A stretch of 64,000 nt of DNA, taken from NCBI GenBank assembly GCA_001949185.1, contig BDGG01000002.1, positions 3,896,448 to 3,960,447 of the forward strand, in the 5' to 3' direction. This document shows positions 35,396 through 47,504 of this stretch, in pieces. The DNA comes from Ramazzottius varieornatus (taxonomy: Eukaryota > Tardigrada > Eutardigrada > Parachela > Ramazzottiidae). The translations under genes and the position numbers were made by a program. A model generated the notes under the pieces. The model saw only the letters and a program-made list of their open reading frames with translations. It did no database searches and was not told the DNA's origin. Numbering within the stretch: position 1 is the first letter of the stretch; every line of letters begins with the position of its first letter.

Positions 35396-38300
35396 GTATC
35401 ACTTTCTAATCCCTTTAGTCTACATGCGCATTTTAAAGTATCGGTTATAAATTTCAAGTAGCCCAATGTTACTCTGACTTCTTATGAAGAAATGTCAGCT
35501 TAAACGGGGCTTTATGACTCCACTGTAAATACAGGCCCACAAACACGACGCAGTGGGCAGCCGTCATTTCGACTTCCCTGTCCATTGCGCGCATTACTCA
35601 TAGACTGTCCGTAAAGCTCCGTCCAACACAGTCCCTCACAGATTTTATAATGAATTTACCCAACAAACAAACGGCGATATTTTGGTAACATTACTGTTCA
35701 AGCAAAGCCATACGGTCATTATTTACCTCAACCGACCATCCCATATTTTCAAACGCTCCGTGAAATATTTCACGATGTCCAGGGCACACTAAAGTAATTT
35801 CTTGAAATGATTTCCGAAAATCCAAAATCATTTCAAGAAATATTCAAATATTTGCAGCTATTTTCAGAACATCACTTTCGACATATCCAGAACATTTTTA
35901 TAGCATATTACAGAAAAATCCATTTGGTTCAAATTACATAAAATGATGAAACTTCCTGTACAATATTGTCGGGTCTTCGGGAGGGTGTTTACGGGAAGTT
36001 GCGGACAAGGCCAGACGAGGACCACCATCGAGAGCATAATTTGTGAGGGTTCAAAGAAAAGCAGAGAGCGCAGGAACAATAGGTCGGCCTATTGTTACAG
36101 CAGACTATAAGCAGCGGCGCAAAATCCCAAATTAAATGGCCGGATCGCTAACGAATTCGAGTAGCCTCACAATACGCCTCAGTGCCGCAAGAGCAATATA
36201 TTCCGCCCATCACCCAGAGAACTTCCTTGAAAATACCTGCATAAACTATTTGGCCATGTGCAAACGTTAACCTGAGGACATGATTCAACTTCTTCGACCC
36301 TCACTACAAACTCACAAACCGACATGAAAAGCTTTTTGTTCAAGGGTGGCTTGGGTTTTACGTAAGAACTATTCACTGTTTGTGTTGTAGAATGGATAAT
36401 TGATCCCAAGGCGGAAAAATGATACGGAAACGTGTTGACCTTTTGAAGTGATACAGTTTCCCGCGTACATGTGGTAAATGTCAACTGCTTGTTTAGGCAA
36501 AATGGCAAAAGGTACTTACCGAAGTATAAACATTAGCTTGCAGGGAACATTGATCGTCGGGATGCTGTCGACATGGGAGGCATCCGTGGGATCAGACGGG
36601 AGTCACAGTCTCAAGTCAAGTAATGATTATGTATTTCCTCTGCGTAATGGCGCGCTCCTTATCTAGATCTGTAACAGAAGACAAGAACACCGTGTTAGAG
36701 ACTTCTAGAATGAGACAAGTTTTACAAATGAAGTGATGCTATGCCGTCAGGCAGTCATTAATAAGTCCGTACATGAAGAGACGGAACATGGCGAAAGAAC
36801 ATTCCTCCTTTACACGAAAAACCCTTATCTCCGCATACCTTGGCAATCTTGAGACTGCATGTGTACAAGGTGAATCAGAGAACCATGGCTCAAAACGGAA
36901 ATCCCTGATGTTCAACAAGAGAGGGTTGAAACAGGGATGGTCTATCGTCCGTCTGCGGCCACACCAACCTGGGTTCGTTAGTTCCTCACTTGGTTCTTCG
37001 ATCGAAGACAACGGTTGGTTCTTGGCTTGAATGGTGAATCAGGCAACGATCCTTTAAGCCGCTCTGATCGCGGCAAGTCCGCACTTTTTCATCTGTTAAA
37101 CAAACGTGTCAGAAGAAAAGAATATTCACTTGTGGCGAATTAGATCAGTAAAGACGGTTTGATGGACACAAGGTGGGAAATGATGCGTTCACAAATGCGC
37201 AACGAACTTTAACGCCAAGGCAAGAGAGGACGGGTGTAAATCGAAGAAATTTTCCAACAGTGTCAGTCAATCAGAATCAGACTGAAACTAACCACTCAGG
37301 TAAAGTAACTAATTCAGAGCCCATTGTAACCGCAGTTAAAGCCATACCTGCGTACACCTTGGTGGAGAAGGATGCTGTTGTCTCGGGGTACGGATGAAAG
37401 TACGAATGGCTGGTTGAAGACTGTTGCTTGAACGGCAGACACTGTATATTTTTATTCAACCAAGTGTACAGGCCCTCGTCTGCCTGTCTGCCGCCAGCCT
37501 TCCGGCTACTTTGCCTTCGTTCGGTGGACGAGCAGGCCTTTCATTGGTCGCTGGATATTCAAGAAATCCTTCCCTCGAACTTCATAATGAATGGACGCTG
37601 GTCATCTACTACGAGAAGATACAAAACCTATTTAGACCAATTCCGAGCGAAAAACAGTAAAAGTCGTCCATAACTCGAATTCGATCAGATTAACTGGCGC
37701 ATGACGTCAGGGAACCCACCAAACATGGCGCCATATTTATTCCCAAATCAGATTGACAGTTAGACCACACGGTTAGACGTTTAGGACATTCTTCACCAGT
37801 TTGAAAAGCTCGCCCCGCCAACTGCAGCTATCCAGATGACCTCGCGCAAAGATGGAAAACGAGCAACGGCAAACTGCCGAACTTTTGCGATACCGTGCGC
37901 AAGTTCAAATGGGAAAGTTGAATGTGAGAAAGATAAACTTTAAGGAAAAGAGCAATGGTTCGATCTTTGGAGGAAAAATTTTATCAAGTAGTTCGTCGTC
38001 GAGGATGTTTGGTCAAGGTTTACATGTTCGGCGTACTGTGGGTGTGACTGCCTATGTGAGTGCGCTGCTTTCGTCACTGCGGTTCGGCTGGTATTGTTCG
38101 GCATTGTGGCACAAGATAAAGATGCGGTTATGTTGGACAATACAGCGAACGGCAATGACGTGATTGTTTGTTGGCGGTTGCGGTCACATTAGCATGCAAG
38201 TGATGCGAGACAGAGGGGTACTTGAGGAGGCAAGAATGGGCAAACCACACAAGTTCAAGCGCTCGCTAACTCGCCTATGGATTTCCGTTCTGCAGCGCTA

Positions 38301-38713
38301 CGGCGATCTGCCACCAGCGCAGGTCGCTCTTTGATCTTTGGCGGTGGCCAAAGAAGGCTACGCGCTGACAATATGCGGATAATGCGTTAGTATGACAATT
38401 TTTGATAGGATGACAAAAGATACAACACGAACATGTATTTCGATGAGTGCATCTTTGACGTAAATGGCAAGGGATAAGAGTGCATCTCGGACGTCAGTAT
38501 CAACTTCAAGAAATCCAAAGTTAAATACGCACCAATTGTACAACAAAGAGCAGGCCGAAAATAGCTCTAAACTCATTGTCTGCCTGAGACTCAGTCGATA
38601 GGTTTTTCTAGAACGATCGCTTCTTGTCACCTAAAATCCAGCCATGTGCCCAAATTCTATACTTGTTTGTATCGAAAACTCGGCACAAGATTTTACACGT
38701 TCGAACCGCATCT

Positions 38714-38820
38714 GGGGCCTGGACCAGATCGCTTTCTCAAGTAGCGCACACTTACAGCTAAAAGCAACTACACCGTGCGGAACTTGGAAAAACGATCTGC
38801 CTCGGTCTGTTTGCCCACGG
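38714..38820. mobile_element. Palindromic MITE copy 7
   Basis: Arms GACCAGATCGCTTTCTCAAG and ACTTGGAAAAACGATCTG flank CGCACACTTACAGC. The right end GTTTGCCCACGG is conserved. Confidence 0.8.
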
Positions 38821-40088
38821 ACCACGTTTTTCCATCCTTCTTTCATTCCGGCTGTCACAGATGTCGAGCCGTCAAGAAAACATCCTTGATGCGAGGATGT
38901 TGCAACTCGGAACATTTAGGTTTACTGGGATACTGAAAGCCGAAGCCGACTGGAGCATGTCGTTGTTTACGGGCTGGTCAGCTCGTTCTCCGAATTTTGA
39001 TTAGAATGTTTGCGCATCCGAGCTGTCTACACCGGTCTGCTGAATATCTAAGGGATTTTTTAGAAATCACTCGAGACTGATTACATGGCGGAGATCCCCA
39101 GCACCATGTGCAGGAAAGCATCTAACACAAGGGGCGAAGAGAGGCCCGCGTGCAGACGAGAAGACCCAGCGCGCCTGAAGGTCCATTCGACAGGAAAGGG
39201 TTTCCCGTGATCAGCGGAACCAGAAAAAAAAACGGGCTTAGAGACAGGTTAGACTGTGCTCCGGTGCCTGGATGTGTCAAGAGATACCCGGCACGTAATC
39301 GGAGTGTAAGTTGGCGCGAGCTTAATTACCGTAGAACCTCAGGTACTTCAGACAAGGCCACGCTTGGTTGCTCGAGCCTCGTGATTAACAATTTGTCTCG
39401 TTAGCGCCGTGTAATTACCACCCGTTCCTCATCAACCGAAACAAGGAAGCGGTAGAAAAAATTCTTGTGTCACAGGTTTGTTCGCACTGAAGGACAAACC
39501 GTCGCGCGAGCAAGGTTGGGTTCCCCGCTGTGAAGAACCCGCAGTGGTGTCGCCAACAGTGGCGGCCAAAAAAGTGTCAAGTTTTCGCTGAGGAAAGATG
39601 CTATCGAAGGCCAATGCCGCGGATTAGAAACTCTGCAGCACTTTGGCTTGTCAAGCGGTAAGTCTACGAGAAGTTCATGGCTGGACAAGTGCTAGCGTGG
39701 CGAACTAGACAAATCCAGGGATCGGATAATTGCACCAGATTGTGCTGCACACGCGTTTTTGTTGGGGCGGAAGTGCCGCACAAATTGTCTTAATAAGCAG
39801 AAAAGATGATCTTGGCATTGCAGGTTAATCTGTATCAAAGCCATCATACCCATATTCTCTACAGCATCAACTACACTTTTGAATGACTGTGTGTGGATTG
39901 TGATTGATGTTTGGCACAGTGCTGGGGAAGTGTTCTTTCAACTTCTTTGGGGCCGAGACCATTTGGCTTGGTCCTTAGATTTTGCCCGGACACGCTCAAT
40001 GAATTTTCGTGATTGACAGGAACAAACTTCACTGAACTCAAGTTTCACAATATTTTATGAATGTTCGTAGCTTCGAAACTAATAAATT

Positions 40089-40208
40089 GGACACGGGTAT
40101 ATGATTTGAACCAGATCGTTTTTCTCTAGTGGCGCTAATCAGCCCCTAACAGCGCAAACCTGAGCCATTTGACGTAACGATCTGGTTCAACTCATTTGCC
40201 CACGTCCC
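40089..40208. mobile_element. Palindromic MITE copy 8 (full length)
   Basis: Outer arms GAACCAGATCGTTTTT and GTAACGATCTGGTTC pair perfectly over 12 bases. The right end reads TCATTTGCCCACGTCCC. The core is mutated (CTAGTGGCGC). Confidence 0.85.
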
Positions 40209-41323
40209 GAATGTCATCTCGAGTTTGTCAGATTACCTAACCGGAAGGTTCCAGTCTGGATTTTTTGCGACACATGGACAAATGTTGTGGATGCCCCAAA
40301 ATTCTTTCGATCGAAAGTCAACACTGAAACTTACCGGTATTTCCGTCAATGAAGTTTCTTGCGGCTTGCCGGCTTGGTCGATTGTTGTCAGACGGAACAC
40401 AGCTTCCTTCAGAAGTACAAAGAAAAATGCAGTTAGCTCACAAAGAAGGCAAACAATGATGGATGACTTGTCGAGACTTTCTGAAAGCTCCTCGAGAGAG
40501 TAGTGTTGCAACAAAGTGGACAACCGGCCAAAACTCGGAATAATATCCCTCTAAAATGATATCCACACCTTACTGTAACGTTTGTCAACTTTGCTGGTAT
40601 GGCACACTGCTCAACTTCAACAACCCAGTCTGACCGGCACTTGACATGATGGACAGACAATATTGACGACATATTGGCCTATCCTTGTCCAATTGTCCAT
40701 CCTTTGTTCGGTCCACTTTGCTCTACAAAATGGCTTAGGAAAACACAGCATGAGCAAATATTACGAGGATACTCACTTCGAAATGTCGCAGAGGTCTTAC
40801 GCCTTTTCAATGGTCCAGTTTTGTCCGTTCCCAAGTTCCAGATGGTGTCCAAGTGCTTATGGCCAAGTCGGTAACCTACCAAAGGATAAAAGACATGCGT
40901 GAAGGATCGAGTGGAGTCGGTTGACCGTGAAACCTTGATCCATTGTCCAAACATGTATACACATATGCGGCAACATCCTAGCTGGAAATATGGTATATCT
41001 GTCATACCCAAATCCCCCCCATACGGAAGCTCTTCCGCGTTGACCGTATATGGGCTTAGCCTTGACACTTTTCCAGTTGACCAACATCCCATGCTTCAGA
41101 ACCAAGCAGCCATGGCATTTCGACAAGGAGATAGGCCGAGGGCCGAGAACTTGACGGTCTCTCGCGCACCTGCCATAAGAAACTAATGTGTTCTTCGCGG
41201 TCTAAACGACTACGGTGTTTGCCTCAGTTTGAGTTCTCTGTGAAGTTATATGTGCAGAGTGATGCTTCGTGCCTTTGGTAATAATTTCAAAATTTGAACT
41301 GGAACTACCGTACTGCATTTGAA

Positions 41324-41446
41324 AGGTGGGCAAATAAATAATTTAACCAGATCGTTTTCCCAAAGGGCGCGCACTTCCGGCCAATAACAATGGAAACGTG
41401 CGCCACTTCAGATAACGATCTGATGCCATTCATGCGCCCAAGTCTC
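41324..41446. mobile_element. Palindromic MITE copy 9 (full length)
   Basis: AACCAGATCGTTTTCCCAA and TTCAGATAACGATCTG face each other. The core is GCGCACTTCCGGCCAATAAC and AACGTGCGCCACTTC. Confidence 0.85.
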
Positions 41447-42088
41447 AACGTATTTTTCAAAGTTTCTGTTTGGCTACAGGACGGAATAGTCGCAGACTGA
41501 GCGCTTCGGTTTTAGGAACGGTAATAATCTCCTTAGTGCAGATTATGAAGCTCCAGAATGTTTTCAAAACTCCAGGAACGCTGTTCTGAAGTCACACTTC
41601 CGGCGTCTCCAATACCCGTCTCCAATACCTATGTATTTTATTATTGGCAGTTAGCACCCACCCTCAAAATGGCGGTCTTTTGCGCAACCCAGCAACCACC
41701 AATGTTATTGCACCGCCAAGGTTCTCGGCGGAAAACACGGCGAATTAGAGTAGCCACACCACGTTTGGCATAGCGCATGTAGTAGATCCAACTGACGTGC
41801 AGTTTCTTGCCGGCGAACGGCACGGGTTATAATCTCAGCTGTTTGACTTACTATATTAGAAGAGACATCTAACGGCCTTCCACAACACAAAATCATACGA
41901 CTGTTCATCCTACCTGTTAACTTATTTTTCGGATGGTGGTGTGCTGAACGTTCGGCAGCCTGGACGGCGACGGAGGTCATCTGTTGGGACGAGGTCTCCG
42001 CACTGCTGCCCCCTGCCGCACTTTCCCCGTTCCCGTTGACGCTCTCCGCGTCCACTTCGAGCTTTCGGTCACGATCGACCACGACGAG

Positions 42089-43509
42089 ATGGAAACTCGC
42101 GCTGCCAAGCGTCTTCGGGAGAGCCAGCAGAATGCTGACGGGCCCCATATTTCTGGAAAAACAGATGCCAACGGAAAGCTGTCAGACAGCCGCGATTCTC
42201 TGGTTGAAAGGAAAGTAAAAAAGAGACGCCGACGAGGGGCGAAACGTGTACCTACCTTTGACGATCTTTCCGATGATACACTCATCAAGATTTTCAGCAA
42301 TCTGGAGTTTGAAGATCTATGCTCCTTGCGTCTGTAAGTGAACAAAGAAAAAGTGGGCGCCAACTCCCAGAATCAAAACTTCTCTCAGTGTGGCTAACTC
42401 GAACTGGATATTGTCTCCTTATCAAGTATTTTGGTCCTGTTATCTTCGGTTTGTTCTTCGCAACCTGAAAAATTTTGCATACTTCACTTTTTTCCACGAG
42501 CTCTCGTGCTCGATTCAGAATTTACACCATTATCATTCTGTTCGACTAAACAGTTCGTCACGAGATGGCGTTAGTGCAATATCTCTGCTTGCTTTCAGTG
42601 TGGGAAAGCGCTGGAATAGGATTCTAAGTTCCGGTCGACTGTTGGAAAACATTACCTTTCGGATCCACGAATATAAACGACTGGAAGACGAAGAAGCCCG
42701 TAATCGCCTAGAGCGTGGTCTGAAGCCGGTGATGCCACACGTTCGGGAGATCACTCTTTGCGGATCTGCAAAAGAGATGGTCAATCCTGACAATACATTG
42801 GACAAGCGTACGCGTCAACAAGTGTGCATCATCGAGAACATTACGGATGTCTTACGCAAAGCCAAGCCATTCTTCCTTCGTAAGATCGTCCTGGAGAACG
42901 TCCTGATCGACCCTGATGCTTTGGCGTTCACTTGGAGGATCTCCCGCAGTTCCAAAGTCCACCTGAAAAATGTCAAGATGGACGTGGACCAGTGGCTGCT
43001 GCTTCCATCCTTCTATCCGTCGCCCAACTGCGAAGAACCTACAAACACGCAGAACTTCACTTTGTACATCGAAGACACGATGCTGGCCAACTGTCCTACT
43101 CCGGCGGACTGGATGAAGAAAATCTTCTTACGCTCAGGCCGCATGATGCCGCTGGTGGTCCAGTTGCTGAAACAAACTTGCACTCCGCCGAACGAAGAGG
43201 AAATGAAGAAGATCCAGACCGCCTGTCAGACTGTGGACGAAGAGGAAATGCGGAAGTTTATCCAGAAACTGCTTGAAAGGTTCGCATAAATTAGAGTTTC
43301 CATTTACTCGTACTTTGTCTCAAAAATCTCACCACACTAATGATCAAGTTTGCAGATACGAACCGAATAATCCATACCTCTTCGGCGATGGCATGCCTCC
43401 GATGAAGAAAGTGGACATGAGTTCGCTAAGTTCCGTCGTCCTTCGATTGCTGGAATGGTGGTCCAACTGGCCTTTAAACGACTCGACGAGGAACGGTTAT
43501 AGCGCCTAG
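42089..43509 (+). CDS. F-box protein (putative SCF ubiquitin ligase adaptor)
   Basis: F-box proteins link substrates to SKP1-CUL1 ligases. Three exons (42089-42333, 42599-43279, 43356-43509) give 359 residues from the ATG at 42089. An ATG at 41984 would add 35 residues and cannot be excluded. A basic, nuclear-signal-like run (KKRRRRGAKR) is followed by a clear F-box, FDDLSDDTLIKIFSNLEFED, continuing LCSLRLVGKRWNRI. The F-box is cut by the first intron at phase 2. The remaining 260 residues hold regularly spaced Leu-rich segments (FLRKIVLENVLIDPD, KVHLKNVKMDVDQW), which could be degenerate leucine-rich repeats. The long helical end contains two near-repeats, PNEEEMKKIQTACQ and VDEEEMRKFIQKL. 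I cannot place it in a named FBX subfamily. A possible poly(A) signal lies at 43814. Confidence 0.85.
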
Positions 43510-43702
43510 AACTGCCAGCAACGTCCATACAGTCTTCGCTCTGTAGCTGGCGTAGACAGCGTTTTTATTTAGCTATCTGTTTCAGACGAAAATAGACATA
43601 TAGCATGTTTAGCTCACCCGCGGATGAAATCGACGCGCGTTTGAAGTCCTACTCGTCTGACGCACGTAGCATTCTTTGGTCGCGGTTCGTACTTTCGGGG
43701 GG

Positions 43703-43758
43703 ACTATCTTCTCGATCGTCGCACATCTTCTTGTTACTATCTTCTCGATCGTCGCACA
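43703..43758 (+). repeat. Short direct repeat (23 bp, 33 bp period)
   Basis: The 23 bp unit at 43703-43725 (ACTATCTTCTCG then ATCGTCGCACA) recurs exactly at 43736-43758, just after the F-box gene. Confidence 0.85.
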
Positions 43759-44007
43759 GATTACAGACTTTACAGAAAGAAGGAAATTGCGGAAGAGGGT
43801 TATTCTAGTTGGAAATAAAACTAGCTGGCATTCCGGAAAAAAAATCATTGTTCAAAGTTTGTTGTGGTTTCGCGCATCGTGCCAGATTGCATTGATTGAT
43901 CTACAAGGCGAGACGGACCGTGTGCAAGTGGGTATAATTCCCGGTGAAAGCGTGTTTTTCTTACGGCAAACGGTGTTTCCCCAGTCTACGCATCTGGAAA
44001 TCAGAAA

Positions 44008-45215
44008 ATGCCCATTGATTCGGAAAAACGCAGAAGGATCCAGCTGAAAGTCAAGTATCTTCCTCTCCTCATGCGAGCCGCTCGTGGTAACTTAGTTTTC
44101 TGTTCTCTGCTGGTATTCATGGTGCTCGTACCTTCTGTATCTCGAAACTTTTTCATTATGGCTTGGCGATCGAGTGGGAAAACGAATGGAGAGTTGGTGC
44201 GCGCGTTGAAGTCGAACGGACTTATCAGGGATCCCCGTGTCGAGCAAGCCATGCTCAAGACCGACAGGAAGAACTACTGCAAAACCAACCCGTACACGGA
44301 CTCTCCTCAGGTAAGGCATCGGTATTCCACTCTAGAACGGTTTAGATTACTGGATGCACCGATAGACTGCAGCGTGGAAGGAATGAAATTTGTGTACTTC
44401 TGTCCACGTGCGCACTACGTCATTGAACGGACAGTTTGAATCTGTATCATGCGCAACTTTAGTCGGGCTTTTTATCCCACCATTTTGGAACTTCCGGTGA
44501 AACTTCTTCTCTGCTAGAACTGCATTTCAGCGTTGAAAATCGGAACCTTTCTTCGTTTCAGAGTATTGGATATGGAGTTACCATCAGCGCACCACACATG
44601 CATGCCAGCGCCTTGGACCTTATGGCCGATCAGCTGAAAGAAGGTGGGTCCAAGTCCACCTGCGACTTCCTGGTCTGATGGACTTGATAGTGTGGACTGT
44701 GGGGATCTCCCAGGAAGGATAGCTTAGTGTTTGTTGTAGGTACCAAGGCTTTGGATGTTGGATCCGGTTCAGGGTACCTCACGGCGGCAATGGGATATAT
44801 GGTCGGCCCCACCGGAAAAGTGATTGGTCTTGACCACCTCGAAAGCCTCGTGAACCTTTCTCGCGAGAACATTATGAAAAGCGATTCCGAACTTCTGACC
44901 TCGGGAAGAATACAACTTTACACGACAGACGGACGGAAAGGTTTCCCGTCGGAAGGACCCTACGACGCCATCCACGTTGGCGCAGCCGCACCCACAATAC
45001 CCCAAGCTTTGACTGACCAGCTAAAGCCAGGCGGAAGAATGATCATACCTGTCGGACCGGAAGGCGGTGATCAAGAACTGATGCAGGTGGACAAAAACGC
45101 AGACGGCACAGTAACATCGAAAAGCTTGATGGGTGTTATGTATGTTCCGTTGACCAGTGCGGAACACCAGTGGCCAGCAAGCAAAACGAGCAAAGGATCA
45201 GCGGCAGACCTTTGA
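44008..45215 (+). CDS. PCMT1: Protein-L-isoaspartate (D-aspartate) O-methyltransferase
   Basis: Repairs aged proteins by SAM-dependent methylation of isoaspartyl residues. Exons 44008-44310, 44562-44643 and 44740-45215 give 286 residues from the upstream ATG, or 236 from the ATG at 44158 ([14 protein letters not shown]), where the classic cytosolic enzyme starts. Family blocks: [30 protein letters not shown], the SAM-binding [27 protein letters not shown], and [12 protein letters not shown]. The 50-residue extension holds a hydrophobic segment ([18 protein letters not shown]), which could anchor the enzyme or send it to the secretory path. A longer vertebrate PCMT1 form has a similar hydrophobic lead. 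It ends without a KDEL-type signal. Confidence 0.94.
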
Positions 45216-45851
45216 TGGTTATGCTGATTTTATTTTGAACAGGTTTTTGTTTTACGTTACTCAGATCGTTCTGTTGTTGTGATGCAATCTTGCACTGTAT
45301 TTTTCAATAGTCTTCGCCGGCTTGTTGTACAGTAGTGTGTTCTGTGCATGGCGGTTTTGTAATCGTGAAACAGATTCTCACTCCGGTGACGATCCTTCGA
45401 CAATCCGAGAATCTGATATTTTCCGTCAGTACGCGCGTAGTTCGTTGATCTACAGATTATGATGCAGCGTGCGTTGGCAAACAAAAGAGGAATGTTCAAG
45501 CAAAATCATAATCCGTGGTCACGTTTAGTGTTGGGGCTTCCGGAAGTACCGGTGGTCAGTAATAAAACCGGACAATGGTTCCGTTGACCAGTCCACACTC
45601 CATGGAACAAAGGAAAACTACCAACTCTTGACACATTAACAGATTGATCCTTTGGCTGAACGGTTCGATACCGATTTAGAAAACAGACTTCTTCGTAACA
45701 CCTTGTAACAGTTCCGAAGGCTTCGAAACTGTTACATGGAGAAACCGAATTTTCATGAAGTATTAAAGCCTGTGTTCTTGGCAAACAGCAGATTTCACAC
45801 TTTCCGCACTTCTTTGCTTCGTTTGGCTGGGTTTTGTGACCAACTGGGATA

Positions 45852-46319
45852 ATGGCGAGTTTTCGGTGTATTGGAATTGTCCTCTTGATGGTCCTTGGCG
45901 GACAGTCAGCACCATTAGTCCGGAAAACCCGCCAGCTACCCGGATTTCCCTTGGGAAGCCAGCAAATTCTTCTGCCGCTTGCTCTGGGTACTTTCAACTT
46001 CACTCAGCCCGATTATTTGGTGAGCGGGCAGTTCACAGTGGAAGACCAAAGCAATAACGATATTCTCGTCGGAGAATCCTACGGAGTGATCACGAGAATG
46101 ATGGCCCTGTCTTCGACGGCCTCCACAGCAAGCGGCCGAAGCGAGACTGCCAGTTCCACGAGCTCTTCCGCGCCCGTCACCGCCGCCACCTGCTCCCCAG
46201 CGCCGAAGTGTCCGGACAGCGAAGGATGTACTCGGAGAGTCGTTGTAATGCAGCTTGACTCCTCTGGTTGTCCATTATACGGTTGTGCTGTGGACGAATG
46301 TCCGATGTTACCGCCTTAA
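45852..46319 (+). CDS. Small secreted Cys-rich protein, unknown function
   Basis: An intronless frame of 155 residues starts with a signal peptide (MASFRCIGIVLLMVLGGQSA). A basic RKTR site follows, then a 50-residue segment with one N-glycosylation site (NFTQ). A Ser/Thr/Ala-rich, probably O-glycosylated linker comes next. The last 45 residues carry six cysteines spaced C-x5-C-x5-C-x13-C-x4-C-x4-C. The spacing recalls small protease-inhibitor or antistasin-like knots but is not diagnostic. An overlapping frame starting at 45836 is less likely because it lacks the signal peptide. Confidence 0.72.
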   Translation: MASFRCIGIVLLMVLGGQSAPLVRKTRQLPGFPLGSQQILLPLALGTFNFTQPDYLVSGQFTVEDQSNNDILVGESYGVITRMMALSSTASTASGRSETASSTSSSAPVTAATCSPAPKCPDSEGCTRRVVVMQLDSSGCPLYGCAVDECPMLPP

Positions 46320-46501
46320 TTTTGTGCTATAATATAACGTTTTCAACCGCCGCCCTAACCCGACGCACTGATTTCATGGCATTCTTCAGAGAACCCATTC
46401 GCTCATCCAACAAAATTTTAACTTACATCAAACGGCAAACAAAAACTATGATTCCGAACTCAAAATCAGACGAGTAAGAGAAAACACAGCAAGTCTGAAA
46501 T

Positions 46502-47504
46502 TCAAGCTTGGCCAAACACAACCCCTTCTCCCGGTCTTTGGTAAGAGTCTCGAAGAGCTATGGCTTTTCTTTTAGCCTGATCCGCTAACTCGTCATTCTT
46601 CTCGCAACCTAACCCTCTTTTGAAGAGCTGATGCAGGTTCGCACATGCGTAAATATGATTCAAATTACAGGCTTTCTGCGAGTACTCGAAAGCTTTCCGA
46701 TCATTCTCTTTCTCCGCCGGCGATCTTTCTTCTGGTGGTTCGCTGGACGATTGCGCTTGTTGTTTCTTTCGCGATTTAACGTCCGGTAAGTACATGGTGC
46801 TAAGGTAATAACAGCTCTCTGCGTCGTTCTGCGAACATCCCTCCTCGAAGAGCTTCTTGCCTAGTTCTTTATCTTGTTTCGCTCCCAACTGACCTGTCCA
46901 CCTCAGTAATGCGGCCTGGTAGCACCCCACCGGATATTTGTTGTAGCAGGCTTTCTGGTGCGCAGCGAAGGCAACTTCGGCATTGGGCTCACAACCTAAG
47001 AGGAAGAAGAAACACCACTCTAGGTGAGAAACACATATAAGCGGAAGTTCCATCCGAGTAAGCTCACAGAACAATTTCGGCCCACAGAATACATCCTGTT
47101 TACCTCTTCCAAGCATTTTGTAGTTTCCGAACTTGAAGCAACTATGAGCGTAATTGTTCGTGTCGCAGTTCTGCTGATAAACGATTGAGGCTTTCTCGAA
47201 ATCCCGCGCAACGGATTCCATGAAGTCGCCCAAGCGATGACAGCCTGGAACCAATCCCAGTTTACCAGGGACATACATTTTTCTAGCATCTTACTTCGGA
47301 GTTTAGACCACGCAGAGGCATGATTTTCGGACTAGAACAGAACGACAGTAACCTCGGCCAGTTCCGTGCTTATATAGCCATATAACTAAGTTCAAACTGC
47401 TTACCATCCGGTCGTTTCTCCGAGTAACACTGAAACCTATACTCGATACCAATGTTCTGCAGATAGTCCTCCACCTCCTCTTTAGACTTTACTCCCAGAT
47501 CCAT
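46502..47504 (-). CDS. COA7: COA7 (Sel1-repeat cytochrome c oxidase assembly factor)
   Basis: COA7 is an intermembrane-space protein needed for respiratory complex IV assembly. Exons 47405-47504, 47104-47244 and 46502-46995 give 244 residues. It starts MDLGVKSKEEVEDYLQNIGI and has Sel1-like repeats rich in paired cysteines: CHRLGDFMESVARDFEKA, CDTNNYAHSCFKFGNY, CEPNAEVAF, ACYNKYPVGCYQAAL, CSQNDAESCYYLS, and ACNLNHIYACANLHQLF. The alternating Cys pattern and the length match human COA7 (231). A Lys/Glu/Ser-rich insert (KSRKKQQAQSSSEPPEERSP) splits the fourth and fifth repeats and is not in the human form. Confidence 0.92.

Larger units (their letters stand above)
32931..42088. other. Gene-poor stretch upstream of the FGF-like gene
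   Basis: About 9 kb with no exon I can support. It probably contains the missing first FGF exon and its control region. It contains MITE copies 7-10, a partial MITE at 35348-35395 and an 89 bp direct repeat. ORFs of 100-147 codons at 37852, 40679 (minus) and 41705 (minus) lack motifs. The 41705 frame overlaps a second open frame, which suggests chance or the leader of the F-box gene. Confidence 0.5.

Noticed and set aside
37852-38163. Plus-strand ORF starting MENEQRQTAELLRYRAQVQM
   Set aside because: The first 30 codons look protein-like, but no following exon could be joined and the rest is low in protein signal.
40679-41092. Minus-strand ORF of 137 codons
   Set aside because: It overlaps open frames on the other strand and has no domain or splice support. 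It could be a decayed element, but nothing shows it.
41705-42148. Minus-strand ORF of 147 codons upstream of the F-box gene
   Set aside because: It overlaps the F-box 5' coding region. A second minus frame there is equally open, and neither has motifs.
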